Positions 1 through 5,717 of a stretch of 8,062 nt of DNA are shown here, in pieces; position 1 is the first letter of the stretch, and every line of letters begins with the position of its first letter. The notes under the pieces are model-generated. The model had not been told where the DNA came from. It did not search any database and saw nothing but the letters and a program-made list of their open reading frames with translations. Position numbers and translations under genes: made by a program. The stretch is from NCBI GenBank assembly GCA_002307115.1, contig DBTP01000166.1:1-8062 (forward strand), in the 5' to 3' direction. The DNA comes from Fibrobacter sp. UBA1313. Its GTDB lineage: Bacteria; Fibrobacterota; Fibrobacteria; Fibrobacterales; Fibrobacteraceae.

Positions 1-416
1 TTGGAAGGCTCGAACATGGGGCAAACGGAGGCTTTTGCGTGGTTGCGGGTATCCTGTTCGTTTTGGGAACTGCCCTGGCCCGGATCATCGGCGACGATCC
101 AAACCATGCCACCCTGGACGCCTGTATAAGTCGCTGTATAAAGGGTGTCGCTTGCGACATTCAGACCCACATGTTTCATGGTCACCACGGAGCGCGCATG
201 GCCAAAAGCCGCGCCAAGGGCCACTTCAGCGGCTACTTTTTCGTTCGGGCACCACTGCGCAAAGCCTCCGATTTCGGAATAGTTTTCGAGAATTTCGGAG
301 GATGGAGTGCCAGGATAACCGGCTGCCACTTGGACATTGCAATGAAGCATGGAAAGTGCTAAGGCTTCATTTCCAGAAATGAGCATGCGCTGGGCGTTAG
401 GGTTGAATGCGGGCAT
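1..416 (-). CDS. iorA: indolepyruvate:ferredoxin oxidoreductase alpha subunit, N-terminal part (partial, runs off left edge)
   Basis: Reading the minus strand from the ATG at 416-414 gives 138 uninterrupted codons to the window edge. The product starts MPAFNPNAQRMLISGNEALA. It shows the layout of the pyrimidine-binding domain of the thiamine-diphosphate-dependent IorA subunit: GYPGTPSSEI at residues 33-42, PNEK at 57-60 followed by Glu64, KHVGLN at 81-86, and the DDPG...SSQNEQDTR stretch at about 110-124. In this family IorA and IorB oxidatively decarboxylate aryl-pyruvates such as indolepyruvate to aryl-acetyl-CoA, passing electrons to ferredoxin; in anaerobes the reaction may also run in reverse to make aromatic amino acids. 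The start is supported by AAAGG six bases upstream (minus strand). The C-terminal half and its ferredoxin-like Fe-S domain, and any iorB, lie outside the window. Family identity is quite certain; the exact substrate is inferred. Confidence 0.93.
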   Translation of the reverse strand, partial: MPAFNPNAQRMLISGNEALALSMLHCNVQVAAGYPGTPSSEILENYSEIGGFAQWCPNEKVAAEVALGAAFGHARSVVTMKHVGLNVASDTLYTATYTGVQGGMVWIVADDPGQGSSQNEQDTRNHAKASVCPMFEPS

Positions 417-436
417 TTTTTTCCTTTGGCCTATGA

Positions 437-469
437 GGGGCCGCCTTTAGACATCAATCAAAGCGCCCC
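437..469 (-). promoter_or_regulatory. GC-rich hairpin in the iorA leader
   Basis: GGGGC at 437-441 pairs with GCCCC at 465-469. The stem continues through GC and TTT/AAA pairs with one bulged base, leaving a loop of about 11 nt. It lies just upstream of the iorA ribosome binding site and, if the candidate promoter is right, fills most of the 5' leader. No T-run follows on either strand, so it is not a standard terminator. A role in mRNA stability or in control of translation is inference. Confidence 0.4.
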
Positions 470-481
470 AAAAATAAAAAA

Positions 482-509
482 ATCATAAAGCTTCATGGAG
501 GGGTCCCAA
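482..509 (-). promoter_or_regulatory. candidate sigma-70-type promoter for iorA
   Basis: On the minus strand TTGGGA (509-504, four of six matches to TTGACA) and TATGAT (487-482, five of six matches to TATAAT) are 16 bp apart. Transcription would start near 474, giving a leader of roughly 58 nt for iorA. The AT-rich surroundings make chance matches common, so this is a candidate only. Confidence 0.35.
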
Positions 510-697
510 TCTAAGGAACCTTTATTCCGGCGGGAAAAAAGAAAAATTTCGGAATAGGTAGAGAAAAAAGGGAGAAGAGGAATCTCTTTCGCATGGGGAG
601 CCTCGCGAAATCAAGTTAGCCCTAAAAAATAGGGAATTTAAAAGAAGTACAAATGAACTCCCCCGCGGTAAGCTACGGGGATTTGAATCCAAGAGAT

Positions 698-724
698 TAA
701 AAAAGTCCCGCAAAAAACGGGACT
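698..724 (-). terminator. rho-independent terminator of glk
   Basis: AGTCCCG (704-710) and CGGGACT (718-724) form a perfect 7-bp stem around a 7-nt loop. On the minus strand the stem runs directly into a T-run (704-699). It lies 31 nt past the glk stop codon (TAA, 758-756) in the correct orientation. This makes glk the end of its transcript and separates it from iorA. Confidence 0.85.
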
Positions 725-755
725 GAAAAAATTAAGCTTTTCTAAAAAAAAGATT

Positions 756-1823
756 TTATTTCTGCAAATTAAGGCTTGCGTTCGCCGCCCCATAAAGGCT
801 GATGCTATAATCCTTGATCACATACACCGGAATCTTTTTAAGAAGAGGACTAATATTCGGGTTATAGTTCTTCTCAAAGTATTGCATAAAAAGGTTATCG
901 CGTTCCAGCCAGCGGAGATCTTTTTGTACGATCCCGCCTGCGAGGTAAAAACCGCCAAAAGGAAGGAGCAAGGTGCATACATCGCTTGCAAATCGGCCGA
1001 GCATTTTTACGAAAAGACGCATCATCTCAGCGGCGACAGGGTCCGTATCACTTGCGCGACTGATGTATTTAGGACGATCGGAAGATTTTGTCGCTTCAAT
1101 TTTTTGAAACGCTTCATTATCGGGAATCCCTTTGGTGTCTTTCCACCAATCATACATGTGACCAATACCTAGGCCGGAGACAAGGGGCTCCACACCAGGC
1201 GCGGTTCCTAATTTTTTTTCCATGTAATCACGGAAACTCTGCGTTTCCGCATCGAATGGGGCGAACGTCATGTGTCCCCCTTCGGAAGACGCCGGGATAT
1301 ATTTAGCTCCATCGTAGGCGAGGAATGAAACGCCTATGCCAGTTCCAGGACCGATCACCGCTTTTGTGGTGGGTTGTGGGATGGGGAGGGATTCATCAAG
1401 ATGTCTCAGTTTATGGATCTGTTCCGGGTTTTCCACATCAAGGGTCGGAATGCCATAACTAATCGCTACAAAGTCATTCACAATGAGGACCGGTATTCCG
1501 ATGTCGTCCGAAAGCGTATTCCCATCCACATGCCAGGGGAGGTTTGTCATGACACAGCGGTTATTCGCCACAGGACCCGCGGCGCTGATGCAGCAATGGG
1601 AGGGTTTAAGATCCGGGCGGCGTTCTGCGGCTATTTTGAGAGTTTCGGCAATCGGTTCCTGCAGACCGGAAAGGGAGGAAGAAGGATAATCCACTGCTAG
1701 AATAAGGGTAAATTTGCCGGCCTTGTAACCCACCAAGCCTAAGTTAGCGTTTGTGCCACCAATATCACCAGCCAAAACAAGACGATCAAAAGAGGCATCG
1801 GGGTTCAACCATTTAATTTCCAT
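756..1823 (-). CDS. glk: glucokinase (ATP:D-glucose 6-phosphotransferase), E. coli Glk type
   Basis: This 355-aa cytoplasmic enzyme phosphorylates glucose to glucose 6-phosphate with ATP, feeding glycolysis. It matches the E. coli-type glucokinase family: phosphate-binding GDIGGTNANL at residues 19-28, the NDFVA motif at 116-120 with the expected catalytic base Asp117, GPGTGIGV at 158-165, the sugar-binding SEGGH motif with Glu181 and His184, a further likely glucose ligand Glu212 (VEPLVSG), and the adenosine-side LAGGI at 294-298. It is somewhat longer than E. coli Glk (321 aa). It lacks the CxCGxxGCxE zinc motif of ROK sugar kinases, which argues against that family. The start is supported by GGAG five bases before the ATG (minus strand). 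The gene appears monocistronic, with a clear terminator behind it. Next to a cellulase gene, it probably handles glucose released from cellulose; that link is inferred. Confidence 0.95.
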   Translation of the reverse strand: MEIKWLNPDASFDRLVLAGDIGGTNANLGLVGYKAGKFTLILAVDYPSSSLSGLQEPIAETLKIAAERRPDLKPSHCCISAAGPVANNRCVMTNLPWHVDGNTLSDDIGIPVLIVNDFVAISYGIPTLDVENPEQIHKLRHLDESLPIPQPTTKAVIGPGTGIGVSFLAYDGAKYIPASSEGGHMTFAPFDAETQSFRDYMEKKLGTAPGVEPLVSGLGIGHMYDWWKDTKGIPDNEAFQKIEATKSSDRPKYISRASDTDPVAAEMMRLFVKMLGRFASDVCTLLLPFGGFYLAGGIVQKDLRWLERDNLFMQYFEKNYNPNISPLLKKIPVYVIKDYSISLYGAANASLNLQK

Positions 1824-1864
1824 AAAGACTCCGAAAAGTAGAAGACAACATTGCTTTTGGTGAA

Positions 1865-1892
1865 AATATAAATCTTCATGTTATCGTCTAAA
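1865..1892 (-). promoter_or_regulatory. candidate sigma-70-type promoter for glk
   Basis: On the minus strand TTTAGA (1892-1887, four of six) and TATATT (1870-1865, five of six) are 16 bp apart. This predicts a start near 1858 and a leader of about 35 nt before the glk ATG. The match is modest. Confidence 0.35.
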
Positions 1893-1921
1893 ACAAAGAG
1901 CCTTTCACCCTTCTGCAATTT

Positions 1922-1941
1922 CGGGGAAAAACCCCCGTTTT
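1922..1941 (+). other. terminator-like hairpin in the glk-hsp20 gap
   Basis: CGGGG (1922-1926) pairs with CCCCG (1933-1937) around an A-rich loop, followed by only four T residues on the plus strand. No plus-strand gene precedes it, so it has no obvious transcript to end. It could stop antisense transcription leaving the glk region, end an unseen small RNA, or be fortuitous. Confidence 0.3.
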
Positions 1942-2096
1942 ATGTATTGGGCTCGTTTTGTGCATATCATTGGCAAGGATCAAAATCTTTTAACGTTTTT
2001 TCAAAATGAAGCGGTAAGAGGTTCGAAAAGGAAAAAGTCTGTTTCATTTTGCAATCCATAGCGCAAAAAAGAGCATAAGGGCACAAAATAGGCTTT

Positions 2097-2111
2097 GGCA
2101 CGGAGATTGCT
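2097..2111 (+). promoter_or_regulatory. sigma-54 (RpoN) -24/-12 promoter for hsp20
   Basis: The sequence TTGGCACGGAGATTGCT has GG at 2097-2098 and GC at 2109-2110, separated by exactly 10 bases. It keeps the TGGCAC and TTGC boxes of the sigma-54 consensus (TGGCAC-N5-TTGCW). Transcription should start near 2122, giving an hsp20 leader of about 66 nt. Sigma-54 promoters need an activator bound upstream. An inverted pair CAAAATGAA (2002-2010) and TTCATTTTG (2043-2051) lies at a plausible distance but may be chance. The promoter match is strong; the activator site is speculative. Confidence 0.85.
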
Positions 2112-2187
2112 CTAGTCACCACAGAAAATGAATTTCATCAGTATCAAAAGGTGCTGACAAAAGATTAAAACAACAAGGAGATACATT

Positions 2188-2565
2188 ATGTACACAAGTC
2201 AATTGGTTCCTGCCACATTTTCTGGACTTCGGGATTTCTTCGATTCTTTTACGGATTCGGAGAAGGCCGCGAACTGCTCGATTACTCCGCGCGCTTCTGT
2301 TTCTGAAAAGGATGGAGCATACACTTTGGAAGTCGAAATTCCCGGTGTCAAAAAGGAAAATGTGGAAGTGAATGTCGAGGGTAACGCACTTACCATTAAA
2401 GCTACCCGGAAGAATGGAGAAACCGATGTCACTTATGAGCGTTCTTTCCGCCTCAGCGAAGAAGTCGATAGTGAAAACATCGGGGCCTCTGTAGAAGACG
2501 GGGTGCTGCGTCTTTCCTTCACGAAAAAGAAAAGTGCAGAGACTCGTAAGTTGACCATTCAGTAA
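2188..2565 (+). CDS. small heat-shock protein, Hsp20 / alpha-crystallin family
   Basis: This 125-aa cytoplasmic ATP-independent chaperone is expected to hold unfolding proteins for refolding by other chaperones. A short variable N-terminal region (1-33) precedes an alpha-crystallin domain (about 34-115). The domain begins PRASVSEKDGAYTLEVEIPG and contains the conserved glycine of IPGV (53), the VEGNALTIKA strand and the closing EDGVLRLSF motif (103-111). The C-terminal tail ends in LTI, resembling the I-x-I/V motif that drives oligomer assembly. The length is slightly short but normal for a bacterial member. AAGGAG seven bases before the ATG fixes the start. The gene has its own sigma-54-type promoter and a strong terminator, so it is a single-gene unit. 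I do not assign a specific symbol such as ibpA or hspA. Confidence 0.95.
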   Translation: MYTSQLVPATFSGLRDFFDSFTDSEKAANCSITPRASVSEKDGAYTLEVEIPGVKKENVEVNVEGNALTIKATRKNGETDVTYERSFRLSEEVDSENIGASVEDGVLRLSFTKKKSAETRKLTIQ

Positions 2566-2603
2566 TGGTTTTGTAGACGATTATTCCTTCCCTCCTCAAA
2601 CAA

Positions 2604-2629
2604 GGCACTCCGCAAGGGGTGTCTTTTTT
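2604..2629 (+). terminator. rho-independent terminator of hsp20
   Basis: GGCACTCC (2604-2611) pairs with GGGGTGTC (2616-2623), including two G-U pairs, around a GCAA tetraloop, and six T residues follow. It lies 38 nt after the hsp20 stop codon. Confidence 0.9.
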
Positions 2630-2882
2630 ATGACTCAACAAAGGTTTAATCAGCGCCCCAAAGGATGATTTCAAAGATCGGAAACAGTGTGCGGAGTTTT
2701 AAATTCTGAAGGGCAGATTCACGCACTGATGTTGCATAATCAAGGCAACGATGAAGACCCGATTTTACTGTACTACAGGGGGCCCATCCGAAAATTCAGA
2801 ATCTTAGTTCTAAAACAACAGAAATAGTATGGTTTTTCGCACAAAGCAAAAATTAGTGCAATAAAAATTGTGTACTGACTTC
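2630..2882. other. intergenic DNA between hsp20 and the GH9 gene, no gene recognised
   Basis: About 250 bp follow the hsp20 terminator without a supportable gene. Minor inverted repeats are present: GTTGC 2731-2735 with GCAAC 2745-2749, and ATTCTGAA 2703-2710 with TTCAGAAT 2795-2802. A 32-codon frame at 2729-2827 has no ribosome binding site and no recognisable product. The stretch may hold upstream control sites for the cellulase, but none is identifiable by eye. Confidence 0.4.
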
Positions 2883-2911
2883 TTGGGCCCTATTGCTTAC
2901 AAGTTTATAAA
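2883..2911 (+). promoter_or_regulatory. candidate promoter for the GH9 cellulase
   Basis: TATAAA (2906-2911) is a good -10 box. A weak -35 (TTGGGC, 2883-2888) sits 17 bp upstream. Transcription would begin near 2918, leaving a leader of about 38 nt. The surrounding AT-rich DNA limits confidence. Confidence 0.35.
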
Positions 2912-2944
2912 ATTTATCTTTCAATTAGACTTTTTTTCCTTTGC

Positions 2945-2949
2945 TGAGG
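2945..2949 (+). promoter_or_regulatory. ribosome binding site that sets the GH9 start
   Basis: TGAGG lies six bases before the ATG at 2956. An in-frame TTG at 2941 would overlap this site and add five residues (MLRSA) ahead of the signal peptide, so the ATG at 2956 is the better start. Confidence 0.75.
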
Positions 2950-2955
2950 TCAGCT

Positions 2956-5082
2956 ATGAATTTTCACAAAAAGACTTTATTTGCCTTTGCGGTTTTATTG
3001 TCTTCGCTTTTTGCGCAGGACATTTCCCCGTTTATTACGGTGGACCAGTTTGGATATCGGCCGAGTGCAACCAAAACGGCCGTGATTCGGGACCCCCAAT
3101 TGGGAAGTGACAGCGCTCTTTCATTTACGCCGGGTTCCGTCTATCGAGTGATCAATTCGGCTTCCGGGACTTCAGTATATGAGGGAACACCAGTAGCTTA
3201 TGCAAGCGGTGCAGTGGATTCCGCTTCCGGTGATAAGATCTGGTGGTTTGATTTCTCTGATGTCACTACTGCGGGAACGTATTATGTGTTGGATGTTTCC
3301 AAAAACGTGAAATCCTACAATTTTAAAATAGCGACAGATGTCTACAATGACGTTTTGAAACAGGCTGTGCGTATGTTGTTCTACCAACGGGCGGGGTGTG
3401 CGAAAGAGGCCACCTATGCAGGGGCAGGTTGGGCCGATGGCGCAAGTCACCTGGGTGCGGGTCAGGATTCACAGGCACATCTTTTCAGTGCTAAAACTGA
3501 TGAATCGACGGTGCGCGACCTGCAAGGCGGTTGGTATGATGCGGGTGATTTCAATAAGTACACCGCTTGGGCGAGCGGTTACATTGAAGAGATGCTCCTT
3601 GCCTATCAGGAACTTCCCCAGGCCTTTACCGATGACTATAACATCCCGGAATCAGGCAATGATATTCCGGATATTCTGGATGAGGCCATGTGGGGGATTG
3701 CGTGGTTGAAGCGTATGCAGAACGATGATGGTTCAGTGCTGAGTATTGTGGGTCTCGCGTCCGCTTCTCCCCCCTCTGCGGCGACGGGGAAAAGTTATTA
3801 CGGTCCTGCGAATACGATTGCTACAATCGCTGCGGCAAGAGCTTTTGCTTTAGGGGCTATCGTCTTTTCTGAACGCGGAGAAACTGCCTATGCGAATGAG
3901 TTATATACGGCGGCAACAAAGGCCTGGACCTGGGCCAACGCGCATCCCGATTCCCTTTTCCATAATAATTCGTCCACTAATGGTTCCTCAGGTTTAGGTG
4001 CTGGAGATCAGGAAGATGAAACGGATTATACGCGGCTTGGCTATTTTATGAACGCAGCATTGTACTTGTACGCCTACACCGGACAAGCAGATTATTTGTC
4101 CGTTTTTGAAAGCCAGTACGAGGAGCTTCCTCTCTTCGCCTGGAGCAATTACATGGACCAGTACCGTATGGGTCAGAATATGATGTTGTATCGGTATTTG
4201 AAAATGAAAAATGTTTCTACTACCGTACAGGCGGCGGTGAGCACGGCACTAGATGCCGCAATTAATAGGTCAACGGATTTTGCAGGAAAAATAGGTGCGG
4301 ATGGCTATCGTTCCTTTATCAAAGATTATAACTGGGGATCCAATTCCTATAAAAGCAATTATGGTTTGATTTTGAATGAAGCGGGTGAAACGGAAGCGGC
4401 TGAAGATTATCTCCACTATATTCATGGGGTGAATCCTTTCTCGGTGGTATACCTGACTAACATGAACAAGTATGGGGCTGGGAATAGTTTAACCCAGCTT
4501 TATCATTCCTGGTTTGCAGACGGAAGTGCTAAGTGGGATGCTTATGGCGTTTCGACCTTTGGTCCTGCGCCAGGATATTTGGCGGGTGGGCCCAATTCTT
4601 CTTATACGTGGGATGCCTGCTGCGATAATCAAAGTTGTGGTTCTGCGGATAATAATGCAAAATGTACTGCCGAGAAGGTTCCTATCGGGGAGCCGGATGC
4701 CAAGATGTATAAGGATTTCAACACGAATTGGCCACTCAATTCCTGGTCGCTGACGGAACCTTCTCTGGGTTACCAGGTAGCTTATGTTCATCTTCTTTCC
4801 AAGTTTGTGGAACCGAAGGGAGTCATGGGAATCAAGAACAAAAACCTTCCTTCAACTCTAAAAGGCATCAATGTGAGTGTAGTAGGGAATACTTTGCATA
4901 TCTATAGCTCTGTGGGCTCGGTGAAAAAGGTTCATGTTTATGATGTTCAGCAACGTCTCGTGGCCTCGAAAAATGGAGATGCTGCCGAAATGGAAATCTC
5001 TGTGTCGAAGCTCCCGGCAGGGGTCTATTTTGTCCGTGTTCAGACCGGAAGCGGAATTGCGGTCCAACGAATCTTCCGTTGA
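2956..5082 (+). CDS. secreted GH9 cellulase (endoglucanase type) with N-terminal Ig-like and C-terminal sorting-type domain
   Basis: This 708-aa exported enzyme is expected to hydrolyse beta-1,4-glucan by the inverting GH9 mechanism. Residues 1-20 form a signal peptide (MNFHKK, hydrophobic core, likely cut after SLFA). Residues about 24-125 resemble the CelD_N Ig-like domain, beginning ITVDQFGYRPS. The (alpha/alpha)6 catalytic domain spans about 130-620. It has WYDAGDFNKY with the two catalytic-base-side aspartates at 195 and 198, YHSWF with the active-site His517, PGYLAGGPN, and WSLTEPSLGYQ with the likely acid Glu601. A four-cysteine insert (555, 556, 561, 570) sits between the active-site His and Glu. 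After a short linker, residues about 640-708 form a beta-rich tail (VHVYDVQQRLV ... LPAGVYFVRV ... IFR) resembling type IX secretion or Fibrobacter sorting domains. No carbohydrate-binding module is recognised. It has its own terminator. Endo versus processive mode cannot be told from sequence. Confidence 0.95.
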   Translation: MNFHKKTLFAFAVLLSSLFAQDISPFITVDQFGYRPSATKTAVIRDPQLGSDSALSFTPGSVYRVINSASGTSVYEGTPVAYASGAVDSASGDKIWWFDFSDVTTAGTYYVLDVSKNVKSYNFKIATDVYNDVLKQAVRMLFYQRAGCAKEATYAGAGWADGASHLGAGQDSQAHLFSAKTDESTVRDLQGGWYDAGDFNKYTAWASGYIEEMLLAYQELPQAFTDDYNIPESGNDIPDILDEAMWGIAWLKRMQNDDGSVLSIVGLASASPPSAATGKSYYGPANTIATIAAARAFALGAIVFSERGETAYANELYTAATKAWTWANAHPDSLFHNNSSTNGSSGLGAGDQEDETDYTRLGYFMNAALYLYAYTGQADYLSVFESQYEELPLFAWSNYMDQYRMGQNMMLYRYLKMKNVSTTVQAAVSTALDAAINRSTDFAGKIGADGYRSFIKDYNWGSNSYKSNYGLILNEAGETEAAEDYLHYIHGVNPFSVVYLTNMNKYGAGNSLTQLYHSWFADGSAKWDAYGVSTFGPAPGYLAGGPNSSYTWDACCDNQSCGSADNNAKCTAEKVPIGEPDAKMYKDFNTNWPLNSWSLTEPSLGYQVAYVHLLSKFVEPKGVMGIKNKNLPSTLKGINVSVVGNTLHIYSSVGSVKKVHVYDVQQRLVASKNGDAAEMEISVSKLPAGVYFVRVQTGSGIAVQRIFR

Positions 5083-5093
5083 TTTTCTAAATT

Positions 5094-5119
5094 AAGGCGA
5101 GAGTTTCTCGCCTTTTTTT
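5094..5119 (+). terminator. rho-independent terminator after the GH9 gene
   Basis: AGGCGAGA (5095-5102) and TCTCGCCT (5106-5113) form a perfect 8-bp stem with a 3-nt loop, followed by seven T residues. It begins 12 nt after the cellulase stop codon and ends only 16 nt before the clpP start codon. Transcription of clpP therefore needs read-through or an unseen promoter. Confidence 0.92.
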
Positions 5120-5135
5120 GTCTATGGAGATTTGA

Positions 5136-5717
5136 ATGAAAACCGAATGTGAAAAGGATACTGAAAAGACCCCTGAGTTTATGAAGGTCGCAGAAGAATA
5201 CCTTACGAAAAACCGTCGCCTCTTTTTGTGGGGTGCAGTAGATGACGAAAGCGCGCAAAGTCTTGTGAAACGTATGCTTTATCTGGATTCTCTGAATCAT
5301 GAAGATATCGTATTGTTTATCAACAGTCCGGGGGGTGTTATTTCGAGTGGCCTTGCTATTTATGACTGTATGAATGCCATTCAGAGCGATGTCGTAACCG
5401 TGTGTTGCGGACAGGCAGCTTCTATGGGAGCGGTCCTTTTGACTGCGGGGACCAAGGGCAAACGTTACGCGTGGCCCAATGCTCGCGTTTTAATTCATCA
5501 GCCGCTCATTCAAGGCGAAATGGTGGGCCCTGCGAGTGACATTCAGATTCAGGCAGAGGAAATGCTCCGCATCCGTGGTATTACGGGCAAAATACTTGCC
5601 GATCAAAGCGGAAAAACTGTAGAACAGATTGAACGTGATACAGAACGAGACAATTTTATGTCAGCAGCAGAAGCGGTGACGTACGGCCTTGTCGATAGCG
5701 TGAAGAGTTTTCTGTAA
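5136..5717 (+). CDS. clpP: ClpP-family serine protease subunit
   Basis: This 193-aa cytoplasmic protein is expected to form the two-ring proteolytic barrel that degrades proteins fed in by Clp ATPases. The catalytic triad is intact at the usual spacing: Ser96 in GQAASMGA, His121 in VLIHQP, and Asp172 in ERDNFMSAAEA. The oxyanion and substrate strand FINSPGG is at 61-67, and the family-typical ending AVTYGLVD is present. Length is normal. The N-terminal 20 or so residues are charged and differ from the usual processing region. The ATG is set by GGAG six bases upstream. No clpX, clpA or tig gene is adjacent, although clpP commonly sits beside clpX or tig, so this may be a second paralog. It overlaps ftsY by one base (TAATG), which suggests co-translation. 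The family is certain; standard ClpP versus paralog is open. Confidence 0.93.
   Translation: MKTECEKDTEKTPEFMKVAEEYLTKNRRLFLWGAVDDESAQSLVKRMLYLDSLNHEDIVLFINSPGGVISSGLAIYDCMNAIQSDVVTVCCGQAASMGAVLLTAGTKGKRYAWPNARVLIHQPLIQGEMVGPASDIQIQAEEMLRIRGITGKILADQSGKTVEQIERDTERDNFMSAAEAVTYGLVDSVKSFL

Larger units (their letters stand above)
417..755. other. intergenic region between iorA and glk, hairpin-rich, no gene recognised
   Basis: This 339-bp gap contains the iorA leader (about 417-509) and the glk terminator (698-724). Between them are further inverted repeats: TATTCCG 523-529 with CGGAATA 550-556; TTTCGC 587-592 with GCGAAA 605-610; CCCTA 620-624 with TAGGG 630-634; and CCCCG 661-665 with CGGGG 676-680. 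AATCTCTT (581-588) and AAGAGATT (691-698) are exact complements and could close the last three hairpins into one branched fold of about 118 nt. I recognise no tRNA, tmRNA, 6S, SRP RNA or riboswitch signature. A 63-codon minus-strand reading frame here has no coding character. Confidence 0.4.

Noticed and set aside
35..382. Two plus-strand open frames (115 and 107 codons) at the left edge
   Set aside because: They are antisense shadows of iorA, whose minus-strand product matches a known family along its whole visible length.
437..472. Hairpin at 437-469 as a terminator, and its GCGCCCCAAA shared with 2653-2662 as a repeat family
   Set aside because: No T-run follows the hairpin on either strand. 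A shared 10-mer is expected by chance in 8 kb.
679..690. GGATTTGAATCC as the T-arm of a tRNA
   Set aside because: No acceptor, D-arm or anticodon arm can be built around it on either strand.
522..713. 63-codon minus-strand frame in the iorA-glk gap
   Set aside because: Ser/Phe/Arg-rich low-complexity product, no ribosome binding site, and it overlaps the glk terminator hairpin.
1942..2061. 39-codon plus-strand frame (MYWARFVHIIG...) in the glk-hsp20 gap
   Set aside because: No ribosome binding site; it begins right after a terminator-like hairpin and resembles nothing I know.
2122..2187. RNA thermometer of the ROSE type in the hsp20 leader
   Set aside because: I found no upstream segment complementary to the AAGGAG site, so the pairing that defines such thermometers is not visible.
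2729..2827. 32-codon plus-strand frame (MLHNQGNDEDP...) upstream of the cellulase
   Set aside because: No ribosome binding site, very short, and no family resemblance.
2868..3110. 80-codon plus-strand frame overlapping the cellulase start
   Set aside because: Out of frame with the cellulase and covers its promoter and signal peptide; a shadow frame.
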